Positions 11,614 to 22,884 of a stretch of 64,000 nt of DNA are shown piece by piece; within the stretch, counting starts at the first letter, position 1; every line of letters starts with the position of its first letter. A program made the position numbers and the translations under genes. The notes beneath the pieces were generated by a model. It ran no database searches, was not told the DNA's origin, and saw nothing but the letters and a program-made list of their open reading frames with translations. The DNA is from Vesta saturnalis (Eukaryota > Arthropoda > Insecta > Coleoptera > Lampyridae): NCBI GenBank assembly GCA_036346205.1, contig JARFJB010001949.1, positions 232,001-296,000 of the forward strand. The letters are read 5' to 3'.

Positions 11614-11621
11614 CATATTTT

Positions 11622-11770
11622 ACTTGCGGATATATCTAGAAAAATGCGGACCAATCACGCGTTTACTTGTCTCGCGCGTACAAGCTTTGAATGTATAGTA
11701 TCTTAATAGTTTACATAACAGTTTCAACGTCAAACTGGCGAAGCGCATTTTTCTAGATATATCCGCAAGT
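11622..11770. mobile_element. 149-bp MITE with 27-bp perfect inverted repeats and 8-bp target duplication
   Basis: Left repeat 11622-11648 starts ACTTGCGGATATATCTAG and ends AAAATGCG. The exact reverse complement is at 11744-11770. Directly outside both ends is the same octamer CATATTTT (11614-11621 and 11771-11778). The 95-bp interior has no coding capacity. An 8-bp duplication points to hAT-like or P-like mobilisation; the tip does not resemble the CAG-type tips common in hAT, so the superfamily is left open. Confidence 0.85.
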
Positions 11771-11778
11771 CATATTTT

Positions 11779-12359
11779 GGGTTCAAAAATTTTGAACACA
11801 AACGTGTGAAACACACAATGCGTTCGGTGTCTTTAAACTGATAGGTACTACATGAAAGGTTAGCACGGTGACTTCTAATCAGAAATGGATTGCGTGGGAA
11901 AATTTGTTATGTATAAGATATAAGCAGAACTATTTCAAATTGTACGGGTAAATGTAAAAATAGTACAGACAGGATTAGTTCAGAAACGTTCTTACAAATA
12001 CTAAATTTGCAGTATTTTTATTTAAAATTTTAAATAGAAATACAACTCATATATTACTATTACTAGTACTTAATAATGCATTAAGACGTTTTAATTTTAA
12101 TATTAGGTATGCACACGTTTATGGTTTCATTTATATTTAAAATGCATTGAACATTTATTAATTTTTAGTCAAGACTGACCATTTACACACTTCTTCAAAT
12201 AAACCAACTGCATAACTGATCTTAAGCCGTACTTTATGTATTAAACCGTAAAATCATAGATAACGGAACATTGACCCCAAACGATTCCCAACACCCTAAA
12301 ACTATGAGAGTTTGGTCTTGATCATCAAGGCAATCTTTGGGCCCGAATAATGACAACAC
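11779..12359. other. A+T-rich spacer, nothing recognised
   Basis: No coding or structural signal seen. Confidence 0.45.
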
Positions 12360-12710
12360 GTAAAAGAACTTGCCGTTTTACCAACAGTTTGTATGTAAAG
12401 TTCTTGGACGTCTTTGTCCTCAAATAATGATCAAACCATAAATGTTTATTCTGATTTATAGAGACAACGTATTTGGTCATTTCCTCAACGAAATAGGTGT
12501 ATAAATAAAACTTTTGGGCATTTTCGACCCAAAATAACAACCAATCCCCGCGTTTTGCTGTTTCCCCAACAAAATTGGCGTATAAATAATATTTTAGGTA
12601 GATTTTGCTCAACATGATCTCAAATTTCCTCAAATTACAAGGTTTTCCACTTGTCCACCAAGACAATGTGTTTGATCGCTTTTCCAACAAAATTGGTGAA
12701 TAAATAAGAT
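12360..12710. repeat. Decayed tandem repeat array (family 'AAATTGGTGTATAAATA')
   Basis: Units of roughly 85-120 bp share a core such as CCAACAAAATTGGCGTATAA followed by AATA..TTTTxGGxA and a downstream CCAAA/CCCAAA box. Cores occur near 12488, 12570 and 12690, with a weaker one near 12370. The 121-residue minus-strand ORF over this array is a by-product of the repeat and shows the same motif as repeated LYxNFVxE-like phrases. Confidence 0.6.
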
Positions 12711-13259
12711 TTTAAAATAGGATTCCAAATGATTAAAAACATATCGTATACAAATAAATCGAAACGAAAAAATAGTTTCTACCATACGACGTGTCTAAAG
12801 TGCAATTCAACAAAGTATAACTCGGAAATTTAGTCTTTGTCCTTTAACACGACCCACCTGATTTCTTTTTTTTTTTTTTTTTTGAAGGACAAAATGAAGT
12901 TTTGTAATTAAGGATTTCTATCTATTACTCTATAACTAGTACGGAACTACATCGCAAAAAATTATGAACAGCTTGAAATAAATCGATAAATTAGAATTTA
13001 TTGAGAAATCTTCACATTTTACAATAATATATGAAACATTTTTACATATATTGTGAGTTTTAAGAAGAGTTCTGAAAAATTATCAGGCCCACTAACAAAA
13101 CTTTTTCTACGGATAATAATAATAAGGCTAACCACTGTACCAATATATAACTGGCTATAATTTGCAAATCAGTTAGGAAAAATCTAACTAAATGTAAAAT
13201 GATAATGATAACTTGGAATACTCTAACCTCTACATACTAATCCAATATTTTTGTTTTAC
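12711..13259. other. A+T-rich spacer
   Basis: Contains a T17 run near 12866 and otherwise nothing recognised. Confidence 0.45.
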
Positions 13260-13342
13260 AATAGCTCAATACGAATACAAAACAGATCAATTGTAACAAT
13301 TATGTAATTAACATGTTATTTAAACACACAAAGAAAAATATT

Positions 13343-13395
13343 ACCTCGACATGTACTTTGCTAGAGTACAGCTCTACCAACTGAGCTATCGAGAT
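13343..13395 (-). pseudogene. tRNA-like sequence, T-arm deleted
   Basis: Minus strand reads ATCTCGA, TA, GCTC-AGTTGGTA-GAGC (canonical D arm and A box), GTACT-CTAGCAA-AGTAC (anticodon arm, anticodon AGC), then jumps directly to the 3' acceptor strand TCGAGGT. The variable loop and T arm are missing, so it cannot be a tRNA. Confidence 0.75.
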
Positions 13396-13626
13396 GCAAG
13401 CCCATATGTAATGGGATCCTAGTCAAATTATTTATACTTATGGAATGTGAGCCCGCAAATCACTAGGTTTCACACATCCCATAGCAACGTGACTGATATA
13501 TAAATTTTTATTGGTTGTTACCAATACTAGTAGTAAATTATGCAAGTTATTTGTTTTTAACGAACGAACGTTAACATGTAAACTATGTAATTAAATTGTT
13601 TTTTAAATACATAAAGGAAAAGATTA

Positions 13627-13663
13627 CCTCGAGTAGGATTTGGATCTTCAGCATGTACTTTGC
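13627..13663 (-). pseudogene. 3' half of the tRNA-like sequence
   Basis: Reverse complement carries GCAAAGTACATG, a degenerate T arm (ATCCAAATCC) and the acceptor strand TCGAGGT. The 5' half is absent; the break is at the shared GCT/GCTCACATTT junction with copy 3. Confidence 0.65.
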
Positions 13664-13738
13664 TCACATTTCATAAGTATAAATAAGTTGCAGAAATCAC
13701 ACCTATTCTACATACATAAAGACTCGATTGGGGCCTGT

Positions 13739-13810
13739 ATCTCGATAGGTCCGTTGTAGAGCGGTACTCTAGCAAAGTACATGTCGTAAGTTCAAATCCC
13801 ACTCGAGGTT
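13739..13810 (+). pseudogene. tRNA-like sequence, full length (anticodon AGC) with damaged T stem
   Basis: Seventy-two bases fold as a tRNA: acceptor ATCTCGA/TCGAGGT (seven pairs, one wobble), D arm GGTC-CGTTGTA-GAGC, anticodon arm GTACT-CTAGCAA-AGTAC with U33 and anticodon AGC, B box GTTCAAATCCC. The T stem GTAAG/CCCAC has only three of five pairs and the D stem is weakened (GGTC/GAGC) relative to copy 1. TTTTT follows four bases downstream, as for a pol III terminator. AGC would read Ala, but the acceptor lacks the G3-U70 identity pair. Most likely a tRNA pseudogene or SINE head. Confidence 0.6.
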
Positions 13811-13900
13811 ATCTTTTTCTTCATGTATTAAAAAATATTTTAGTTACATAATTTACATGTGAACGTTTATTCGTTCGTTAAAAACAAATAACTCGTATGA

Positions 13901-14779
13901 TTGTAACAATAATAATAAACCAATAGTGGTGTATAAAGTATAACTTTTCAGTAGTAGAAGTACGTCTAAGTTTTTGTTAGAATATTTTGAAATAATGCAA
14001 CATTGTAGATTTTCGTTCAAAATGCAAATACCCCTAGTAATAATGTGGATGTTCTTTTTTTAGAAATAATCGAATTAAGTGTAAATAAAATATACAATAA
14101 CAATACAGTTTTTAGCGTCATATTACAAACACTCTCCATCACACACTGTGCTGATTTCAATAAAAAAATTACGGAAAGCTAGACATCTAGGTTTTAGATA
14201 AGTATGTCAAATTTAAATGTACCATTTATTGTTTTTAAGGTAATTCGGCTGAAAGAAAACAACAGTGTCCCTCAATTACTTTATATCCTGTCCACCGAAC
14301 TCCACCAAAATCCTTGGATATTTAAGTTTTAAACTCATATCAAATTCTTATGATAGTTTTTGAGTTATTTCGAACGTAACAATAAAAATCTACCCGTTTT
14401 ACTGTTAAGTAGATCTCCGCAAAAAGATGGATGTAGCTCTTTTTGTTGTTGAGATGTTACGATCGAAAAATTCCGCACAAATGCAGATGCCTACAAACCT
14501 ACAGACACTTTTTAATATTCCAAGTACTATTTATTTTGGACTATAATGAATTCAAAACTTTTGCTGTGGAAAGTTAAAAATATTACAAGCAAAATAATTA
14601 CAACAAAAAGACAGAAATGGCAAATACAGAAATGGCAAATACATAATTGCATAAATCATCAGCAACAAGCTTGAAAAGGTACGATTCAACGACGGGCTAT
14701 CTTAAGATACCTAACTAGGTACGCGAAAGTTGAACACAGAATTAATCACGTGGTTTACTATAGTAAAAACCGTATGTGG
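13901..14779. other. A+T-rich spacer
   Basis: A 16-bp direct duplication (AGAAATGGCAAATACA) is present near 14617; otherwise nothing recognised. Confidence 0.45.
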
Positions 14780-15330
14780 CAACCGAGGACCCTCTTCCGA
14801 TAGTGTCGCAAACGACACTTTGTCTGTAAAGCGAACGCTATGGCCAAATACTCATAGTATTTATTGATCAACAAAGCATTCAATTTTCTCGCGGACCAAA
14901 CTAAATTGATGTATAAATATAGGTTTTGGGCAACGTTTAACCCAAATGCTGACACTCTTGGGGTAGATAACCTAGTTCTTGCACATCGAGTGAATCCACT
15001 TTCCGGAGAAATTGATGTATCAACAAAAGATTTTAGGAAAAATTCGGCTAACTAATACTCAAGGGTCACATAATTTCGCTCCATTTTGCTGCATCGACAA
15101 CGATTGATTAACATAGATTTTGAGAAGAACAGAATTTAGCTCTTGGTGATTAAGGTAATCCCTGTTAGGCACGAACATAATTAGTGTATAAATATACATT
15201 TTAGGCAAAATTCGGTCCAAATGCCGACAAACACTCATGAAATACATAATTTAGATCTTGGCCATCGAGTCAATGCATTTGGCTGCGACTCCAACGAAAT
15301 TGACACAAATACGAAAGTTATGTTTTTTTA
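14780..15330. repeat. Second decayed array of the 'AAATTGGTGTATAAATA' family
   Basis: Cores AAATTGATGTATAAATATAG (14903), AAATTGATGTATCAACAAAAG (15009), CGATTGATTAACATAGATTT (15102), AATTAGTGTATAAATATACA (15179) and CGAAATTGACACAAATACG (15293) recur at 78-115 bp. TTTxGGCAAAATTCGG-CCAAATGC follows the best preserved ones. The same core occurs at 12360-12710, about 2.4 kb upstream. Confidence 0.6.
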
Positions 15331-15794
15331 ATTTTACGGGAATCGGGGGCTTAAAAAGACTATTTAATAAAGGTTTCTTATTTTGTTCTACTCTACAACT
15401 TTTTCTGCTAAATTTCGTATCTCGTATCGTTACTAAGATACTGATGAGTTTGCGTAGAGTACTTTTTGCTCATATCTCCAATAGTGAAATCTCTCTGGCT
15501 ACCAATTCTAAGCTTATAATGTATGCTGTGAAAATTTCAGTCTCGTATTTCCTTTCCATCAAAAGTTAGAACGTGAACAAAAATCATGGACAAACGGGCG
15601 AACAAGCGAGTAAGAAATCAACTGACGAAAATACTAAGCTTCCGCTAGAGCGTTCGGTTAAAATAGGAATAACTGTACGATAACACAGATAAACAGAACG
15701 TATACATATAATTTGATTGTTATACTTACACCATCTCTAAATGTAATGCGATGAGGTATTGCGAATACATATTTAATAAAGCATTTGCTTCAAG
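15331..15794. other. A+T-rich spacer
   Basis: A 103-codon ORF overlaps this region but resembles no family and has no codon-level support. Confidence 0.4.
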
Positions 15795-16120
15795 GTCACC
15801 AAGGAGCTGGGTCAGTGGTTACACGATCTGCTTAGCATTCGGGAGGTAATGGGTTCAATTTCCGTTACCTTATGTGATTTTTCCAAGGGGTTTTACTTAT
15901 ATACACATAGCGACATGATTACTGAGTATAGGTACATCATGTGCGGCTATTTAGGCGAATTCTGAGATAGTAACTTCCCTCTCACAGTCCTAACTCCGTT
16001 CCTTTCGATCCCATCTTGACCGCGACCAACTTTAATCCTACCATGCATACATAAGTAGTGTGTGTATGCTGGGAATTCATCACTGCAGCTGAAAGAGCAA
16101 CCCGCCCTTCCTATTAGTGA
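15795..16120 (+). mobile_element. tRNA-derived SINE
   Basis: A pol III A box (TGGGTCAGTGG, 15808-15818) and B box (GGTTCAATTTC, 15852-15862) lie 43 bp apart, the normal tRNA spacing, inside a tRNA-like head GAGCTGGGTCAGTGGTTACA..TTAGCAT..GGGAGGTAATGGG. A tRNA-unrelated body follows that is GC-richer than its surroundings (about 15960-16115). No clear poly-A tail or target duplication was found, so the 3' boundary is approximate. Confidence 0.65.
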
Positions 16121-16140
16121 ATTACAAGATACCAAGATCT

Positions 16141-19100
16141 ATTCAATTGAAGTTTTCTTCCTGTCTGTTAAAGTTGTTTGGATGACTATATATCGCAATA
16201 GCTACCCATTATAAATGAACATAATAATGGGATTCCCTTGATAGAATGTCCGTGTTATCACACCAGATTTTTGAATACTCCACGGCACTTGTGGACATTT
16301 TTGGTTCAGTCAAAGAGTACTAAATATATTATTTACTCTTTAGTTCAGTGTAATAAACCATGCTTCAATTAAATAGTAAAATTATATTTTAGCAAAACAT
16401 CAAAGGGGAGCATATATTGTTATACCTAAAATACTTCGTAGGTACGACAGCTTTATCATGTTGTTATAGTGAGACCTCGACCTGGAGAAAACAATGTTGG
16501 TAAACCTTATAATTCATATTTACAAACTTTATAGTCGCGATGTTTGTAAACAAAACGCAACTTCTTCCAATGCTCTTATAAATATTTAATTCATTTACAC
16601 TTTAATAACAAACAATACGTAACACATCAATTTTAAAAACCAAACATGTAGCTACTTATGTATGTAAACATCTACAATCCGTACGTACGTATTGAAGCAC
16701 GTTCGCTCTAATTCCAATATAGCAAAGAAGGTTATTATTTATTTTTGTTTATTTTTTGCTTGTTTGGGTAGTATTTACTCCATTATCTTTATCTAGACCA
16801 TTGGTAGATCGTTGCATTCTGTTCCTTGCCAATGTAATAATGGTCTATAATAAATTAGACCAACGAATGCTGCTCAAAGTTCCTGTTTTTCACTCTATAA
16901 ACTCTAACAAAGTTGTAAGTTATTGTTACGCCAAGAATATAATTACAAAATTGGAACAGATGGAATTAACACAGAGTCTGGTATAACGCAAAGTGAGTGG
17001 GTATTTGAGTTAAAGAGCGATTGTAACAATATTATCATTGTTTTGTTGTGAAAATGAAAGCCAGTATTGCAAGACATTTAATCTGCAAATGAACCACTGT
17101 TACTGTGCGGATAGAAAAGAAAGGTCTAACAGTATGCCATTCAAATCCTTGATCTCACTCATCTCGTTTTTTTCCTAAGAGAATTTGAAAGACGTGGTCT
17201 AACATATAACCTTTCGTACTAATGAATTATAATCGAAGTATTTCCGAAGCTTTGTTTTAGTTCCAAAATTTATAGTAAAAATACTAGAATGTTTTCCTTG
17301 TAAGAGGCCTTTAAAATGACACACTACTCCGTCGCCCGTCTTAATTAAAATTTAATCTGCAATGGAGTGTTCTTCAACAAAGTATCTCATTTTTATAAAA
17401 TCATTATCTACACACCAAAAGTACCAGTTATAAAACAATAAAGCAGCAAAATTAAAGAATAATTTTATACCCACCAACCAATACTATATACAATATAGTA
17501 TGAGACAAACACCAACCAATATAAACCCCTAAAATCATAGTTTAGCGTACAAACGAAGCTAACAGATACGCTGATTTCAGATTGCTAATGTGCAAAATGA
17601 AAATTGGGGCCAGGCATTTTGATAATTGACAGTTTATATACCAAGATGAGTGTAAAATGAAAAACGAAGGTACATACTTTAAAATCTTGCAGCTATTCGA
17701 AACTAATCGCAAAGTATTTTATTGCATAACATTATTTCAAAAGGCAGCGAAGGAACATTAAGGATGATACCAAACCAGGACTGCCGAATACTGTACTAAC
17801 AACAAACTGACCATCTAAGCCAGAATTCAAGTAAATCATACTCGGAAACAAAAAATTATGATGGTAAAAGCAACCAGCCGCGTCATAAAAAAGAACTGAA
17901 AGCTAGATTTCCCCTAATTAGATTTGGCGTGCGAAAGAACTGATACTTCTAATATAAGTGGAGCTATATTAGAAGACATTATGACAATTCCAGCAGCGTA
18001 TAGTTCTAATGAGAGGCCTAACAAAACAAAGTAAGTAACGATATTATTAAGAAAACAAAACACTTCGTTCATTTAATGATTATATTTTTAATAAAAGAAA
18101 ATATATAACTTCACTACTTAGGAAGTTAGTACAATTGGATGCCATGTTACCGTCGTAAATACGACACAAAAGGATTGTGTTACTAGACAAGTAGAATTGC
18201 ATTTTGGAAATGTAATGGAGTTATTTACATTATCGATTTTCAGGACAATTAACTTTCTCTCGGCATTTATTTCAGTATTTTGGAACCGGCCCTCTTGGCT
18301 ACTCTGGACCAATTGGTACAATGCTAAAACACTGTTAGAAACTTACAGTAGTAAACGTTTTCCCAATTTCTGGGTGTGCCACATGTAGACGAGAACGATT
18401 TGTCACCAAAACAAAAGTACCTGTTAGATAATTTCTGATTCCTGTAGGTAGAATTTAACCGATAGACATCCTCACAAGATGGATGAATGCGTAGTAAAAG
18501 TTTACGCTCCAGATTAGTTCCATTTCAAATACAACTCACCCTGTATCAAAGGAAAATAATTCATTGAATGATATCTCTGCGGTGATATGTACTATAGTTC
18601 GATGTAATGGATACTTTGGGTACCTCTAAAATATTTTAGCTGCAATGTGTATGATGAAAGAAAACACATTATACAACTTGCTCTTAGGAGGATTTTGAAA
18701 ATTAGATCCAGTAAAACTCATATAATTGCATAAGACGTTTTCCGCTTTTAAAATTTTCAGCTACGAATTATATATAATTTAAACCAGGGCAAAAATGTGA
18801 ATTATTAGAACCAATGCTTACTTTAAAATATACTAAGCAGCAATTAAATTATACATGGTAAATGAAAAAAGAATCGGAAACCAAATTCCCATTAATATTC
18901 CTAAACACACTTGGTACAGAATAACCGTGGAATATGTTTTTAAAAAAACCAATAAACCAAAGTTTATCAACATAATATTTATTTTCGGAATTGGAATTCC
19001 GTTTGTATACGTAATGTGTTATACTTTAATCTGTTTAACGATTAATTGAAAAATTATACAAACTATTCACACATTGAAATATGCGGGGCAGTCTATTAGC

Positions 19101-19379
19101 TTATTTAATTTGATTCAGGTGTTGAATAGTAAGAACAGAGAGTGTAAGGATACTAATAACATATTACACAATGGAAATATTATCTACAGTCATATCATTA
19201 ATTAAAAAACTGCGGAATTGAATGAAAATCGATTCGCATGAAGTTCAATCCTCTTAAGGTAGTGCAAGTAACCATTTGAAAAAACTCAGGTTTTGACAAA
19301 TTACTTTGCGTTTTTATCTCACAATATTACGGAGGGTGGCTCATATGTAAAGACATTTGTTATTTAAATACATTATGCA
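16141..19379. other. A+T-rich region, no gene recognised
   Basis: About 3.2 kb with only chance ORFs under 80 codons. A lone CACCCTGTAT near 18536 resembles a mariner tip but has no partner. Confidence 0.45.
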
Positions 19380-19792
19380 ATAATAAAAGAATACACCCAC
19401 GCACCACAAAACGAAACGACGTATCACTTCAAAGAACATTTAGCTCATAACAATCAAGTGGTAGATAAGGTATCAAACATGTTAATAATAAGTACGAACT
19501 CGATTGTTATGAAAGTTTAGAGATGTTCAAAAACGAACAAATTCTATACTAAATGACGATCAAGAGCTTTTATGCTACTGAAAACACGCTAAACTTTCAT
19601 AACTTTCGCAGCATTATACCTTAATCGTATAAATTAAAAAATTTTCTCTAATCCGTCCTAGTCGACTACTGGCGATGATATTTTTGCTATTGAAACACGT
19701 TTGGTGATGTTAATTTATTTGTGTGGTATGTGGGTAGGTTTTGTTTGTTACATGCCCTGTCACAAATTCATTATTCCAGATTTTCAAGCGAG
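19380..19792 (+). repeat. 3' end of an upstream Penelope-like element copy (pseudo-LTR-like)
   Basis: AAAGAACATTTAGCTC.., GTGGTAGATAAGGTATC.., ACGAACTCGATTGTTATGAA.., GTCGACTACTGGCGATGATA and TTTATTTGTGTGGTATGTGG recur in the same order at 22470-22830. This tail abuts the ATG of the next copy, so two copies are head-to-tail. Penelope-like elements are known to form such partial tandems, with the repeat acting as a pseudo-LTR. Confidence 0.7.
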
Positions 19793-20183
19793 ATGGCTTC
19801 CCAGTTAAGGTTGAGGAACAGGTATTTCAAAACTAAGAGTAAGTTATCTTTAATTCACACTAACGTAATATTTCTGAAACATTGTCGTAGGTTAGACATT
19901 TTTTCTAATTTTATCAATGTTCCCAGTAATACCAGCTTATATGCAAATCTATGCTAAGCGGAAATGGCTAGATTTAGAAATTAAATTTGACTATTGAAAA
20001 CGAACCAAACTAGAATTAGAATCTTATGACTAAATGGTTACCACAAACGAAAATATTATTAATAACAAACCTACTGAGACTTGTAACAAAGAACAAATAA
20101 ATTTGTTAAATAAAGTTTTGAAATACAATCTTAATTCGAACAAACATTCGTTAGATAAGATAAGCTATGCAAATAGCATGTTA

Positions 20184-21183
20184 CGAGGGTCACTATTTAT
20201 ATATTGAGCCTAACAATGAAAAAAACAGTAATTTGTGGAAAATTATTGTTTTTCGAAATATTCTGCTTTATGTTCAATACACTTTTGCATGCGTTCGAAC
20301 CATTCGTCATAGCATTTTTTCCAGCCTTCTTGAGACACCTCTAAAACATGGTTTTTGAACCCATCAACGGCTTCTTCCGCCGACGAAAATCGTTGTCCAC
20401 GCAATTTGTTCTTGACATTCGGGAACAAGAAGAAGTTATTGGGTGCCAAATCAGGACTGTACGGCGGATGACCCATCAAATCGATTTTTTGTGTTCAAAT
20501 AATCGGTTGTTAGACGAGATGTATGAGAGTTCGCATTATCGTGATGAAGAACGATCCGATGGCACTTGTTTGTGTTCCGCATTTCACCGAAGACTTCCGG
20601 CAACCAAATGGTTGTGTACCATTCAGCATTGACCGTTATACGTTCCTCTAAAGGCACAGTTGCCACATGACCAATTTTTCCGAAAACACAGGCGACCATT
20701 TGTTTCGATCTGCTTCGAGCGCGAACAACTTTTGTTGTTACAATCTTATATGCGTCTTTTGAAGCACCATATTTATTGAGTTTTTGTGTGCACCAATCGA
20801 TGCGAGCATCTTCTTGAGATTTCGTCAAAAGATGTGGGATCCAACGAGAACAAACCTTTTTCATGGATGGTGGAACTTGTGCCACGATTAAAATCGTGAT
20901 ACCAGTGTTTCACAGTGGCAAAGGACGGAACTTCATCGACGTGGAAGTAAGTTGATCGATGTACTCTTGTCTTGATAATCCACGTCGACAATCGTAATAA
21001 ATCATCGTACGAAGATTCCATTTCTTTGCTGACACGCAATCTTCAAGTAAACGTAAAGAACACAAATAACGCTATTGACAAAAAGTTTGAAGTATGTTAT
21101 TGTCAATAATGTCAGACGTTTCCATGGAAAGGTAAAACTGAAATCAGTATTGCCAAGGCTCAAAATATAAATAGTGGCCCTCG
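20184..21183 (-). mobile_element. mariner element inserted in the Penelope-like element
   Basis: Tips CGAGGGTCACTATTTATATA.. and its inverted counterpart match at 25 of 27 positions, and TA (20182-20183, 21184-21185) duplicates on both sides. Length is exactly 1000 bp, shorter than the usual ~1.3 kb, through internal deletions within the transposase gene. The tip family resembles the mellifera-type mariners; that assignment is tentative. Confidence 0.9.
20243..21039 (-). pseudogene. mariner DD34D transposase, internally deleted
   Basis: Minus-strand pieces in order: VKHWYHDFNRG (end of the first HTH), KKVCSRWIPHLLTKSQEDAR, ASKDAYKIVT, then VFGKIGHVATVPLEERITVN, RIVLHHDNANSH (Asp 2), GHPPYSPDLAPNNFFLF, and a C-terminus ending HKAEYFEKQ. 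The linker between the HTH motifs is missing (joined near 20890). The box carrying Asp 1 (GDESWIY in relatives) is also missing after YKIVT. The third catalytic Asp (SPDLAPxD) reads Asn. A frameshift lies at a T6 run, 20485-20490. The gene cannot be active. Confidence 0.85.
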
Positions 21184-22884
21184 TAGACAAGCCGGTCAAA
21201 TTCAAATTTCAGAAAATATCCAAAAGGAGTCAAAACCTAGTTTAGACAATTCAAAACTTCGAATTGTTAAAAGTCTCAAAATTTATTTTTTCCATCACCA
21301 AGCATTTTAGACAAACAAGAATATTTTGCTTCATTGAAAGAACTCCTAGATTCGGCTTCTTATTCAGTCATTACCTAAGGTCCTATTACCAAGACGATTA
21401 CTTCAACTACGACTGTTTTATTAGAATGTAAAAGAGCTGTGCATGACTCTCTTAACTTTCGACTAATGGTATCTAATCCCGTACTATCCAGAATGTATTT
21501 CTTACCTAGGATTCATAAACCAGGTAATGCTATTCAGGTCATTATTTCTGGTATTAATGTCTGCTTATCTACTGTCTAAATTGCTGCCTAGAAAATTTAA
21601 TAATCTTTCTTATCAACATCACAACTTTAGTGTTTAGGATCCGTATGAATTTAATGCTAAAAAAGTTACAGAAGATAAAATTTTAATCTCATTCGACGTT
21701 TGTTTATTGTTTCCGAGTGTTGAAATAGATCAAACTTTAGTTTATTAAACCATTTGGACATTGAAGAAGTAGAAGAATTTCTTAAATTAACAGAGTTTTA
21801 ATAAAATATATAATCAGTTTTTCAAACAAGTACATGGTACGGTAATGGGTGATAGCTTGTTTACGTTTATAATCAATCTTTTCATGGGTAAATTTGAAAC
21901 AAACGTAAAACACGATTTGCTTTATTTTACTAGAGCTTGAGTTAGATACATGCATGTGTTTTCCAGCCTTAATACTTAAAGTTGTAGTGTTCAGGAGTTT
22001 GTAGACACTATTTCGGGCGATCCATTATACCTATGAGATGGGAGTAAATGACAATCTCCTATTTCATGATACTCTGATAAAAAAATGGTAGTAAACGCGG
22101 TATATGATTCCAACCACTGCAACTGTAAGCAGCACAAACTCACTGTTTTTAATTTTTTGGTTTATACGTTGCCCTAATTTTCCTATATCAGTTCAAAATT
22201 AATAAATAATTACGTAATATTAAAGAGATTGATGCATGAAGTAGGTTTTCTGAAGAAGTGGTTATGTATATAGTTAGGAAACAGAGACATACGATGAGTG
22301 TTAAGACTGCAGCTACATTAGGTAGAGAGGAAATAGAAACCAAGTCTGTAAAATTACCAAACTATCCTGCTTTTACAAAAGCTCTATCTGAAAGGGTACG
22401 TTTGGAACCGTTAAAATTGAGAACAGATATATGTAAGGTACACTAAAGGACCCATCAAAATTCGCTTTAAAGAACATTTAGCTCGTATCACATACAGATA
22501 TTGAAACAAATTTGCCTTAGCGATACATATGTTTGGTAATAATCATGTAGTAGATAAGGTATATTTAATCAAACATGTTTATAGTATACGAACTTGATTG
22601 CTATGAACGTTTAGAGGTCTTTAAAAACAAATAAATTCTAATAAACAATGAGGATCAAGAACTTATTAATGGTTAAATATTTTGCTTTACTTAGCCCTAG
22701 TCGACCGCTGATGATGACAGCTTAGCTGCTGAAACGCATTCGGTAATATTGATTTTATTTGTGTGGTACGTGGCTATATTTTGTTTGTTACATGTTCTAG
22801 CATAGATCCCGTGTTCTAGATTTTCACTTTATTACAATCAAAAGTGTTTTCATGTTGAAATTGCAAATATTTCAGTAGAAAAAT

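Larger units (their letters stand above)
13260..13900. repeat. Three-copy duplicated module around a tRNA-like sequence
   Basis: Three copies share the tRNA-like core, a common upstream block (CTCACATTYCATAAGTATAAATAA) and a common downstream block (ATTACATAGTTTACATG.., then AACGTTCGTTCGTTAAAAACAAATAA). Copy 1 is on the minus strand (about 13260-13470). Copy 2 is minus and keeps only the 3' half of the tRNA plus the tail (about 13530-13663). Copy 3 is plus (13661-13900). Because both flanks are shared, segmental duplication explains this better than independent SINE insertion, though a tRNA-headed SINE with a ~90-bp tail is an alternative. Confidence 0.7.
19793..22830 (+). pseudogene. Penelope-like element (RT + GIY-YIG-type C-terminus), split by a mariner
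   Basis: ATG 19793 opens an N-terminal region with LIHTNVIFLKHCRRLDIFSNF, typical of Penelope-like elements. After the mariner insert (20184-21183) the frame resumes exactly: removing the insert and one TA rejoins codons ..YANSM-LDKPVKF... RT signatures follow: YFLPRIHKPGN and VIISGIN (~21500-21560), ISFDVCLLFPSVEID (~21690-21730), KQVHGTVMGDSLFTFIINLF (~21820-21890). Where RYVDDVF is expected the sequence reads VRYMHVFS, so the catalytic Asp pair is gone. The 3' part (RFKEHLA near 22470) fits the region of the GIY-YIG endonuclease. Many stops and shifts are present. A relic. Confidence 0.78.

Noticed and set aside
12325..12690. 121-codon minus-strand ORF as a gene
   Set aside because: It coincides with the tandem repeat array and shows only the repeat's own periodicity.
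13739..13810. Functional tRNA-Ala (AGC) gene
   Set aside because: T stem has two mismatches, the Ala identity pair is absent and neighbouring copies are broken; kept as a tRNA-like pseudogene.
15258..15569. 103-codon plus-strand ORF
   Set aside because: No recognisable family, partly inside the decayed repeat array, and within the length expected by chance.
18534..18543. CACCCTGTAT as a mariner tip
   Set aside because: No inverted partner within several kb and a 10-bp match is too short.
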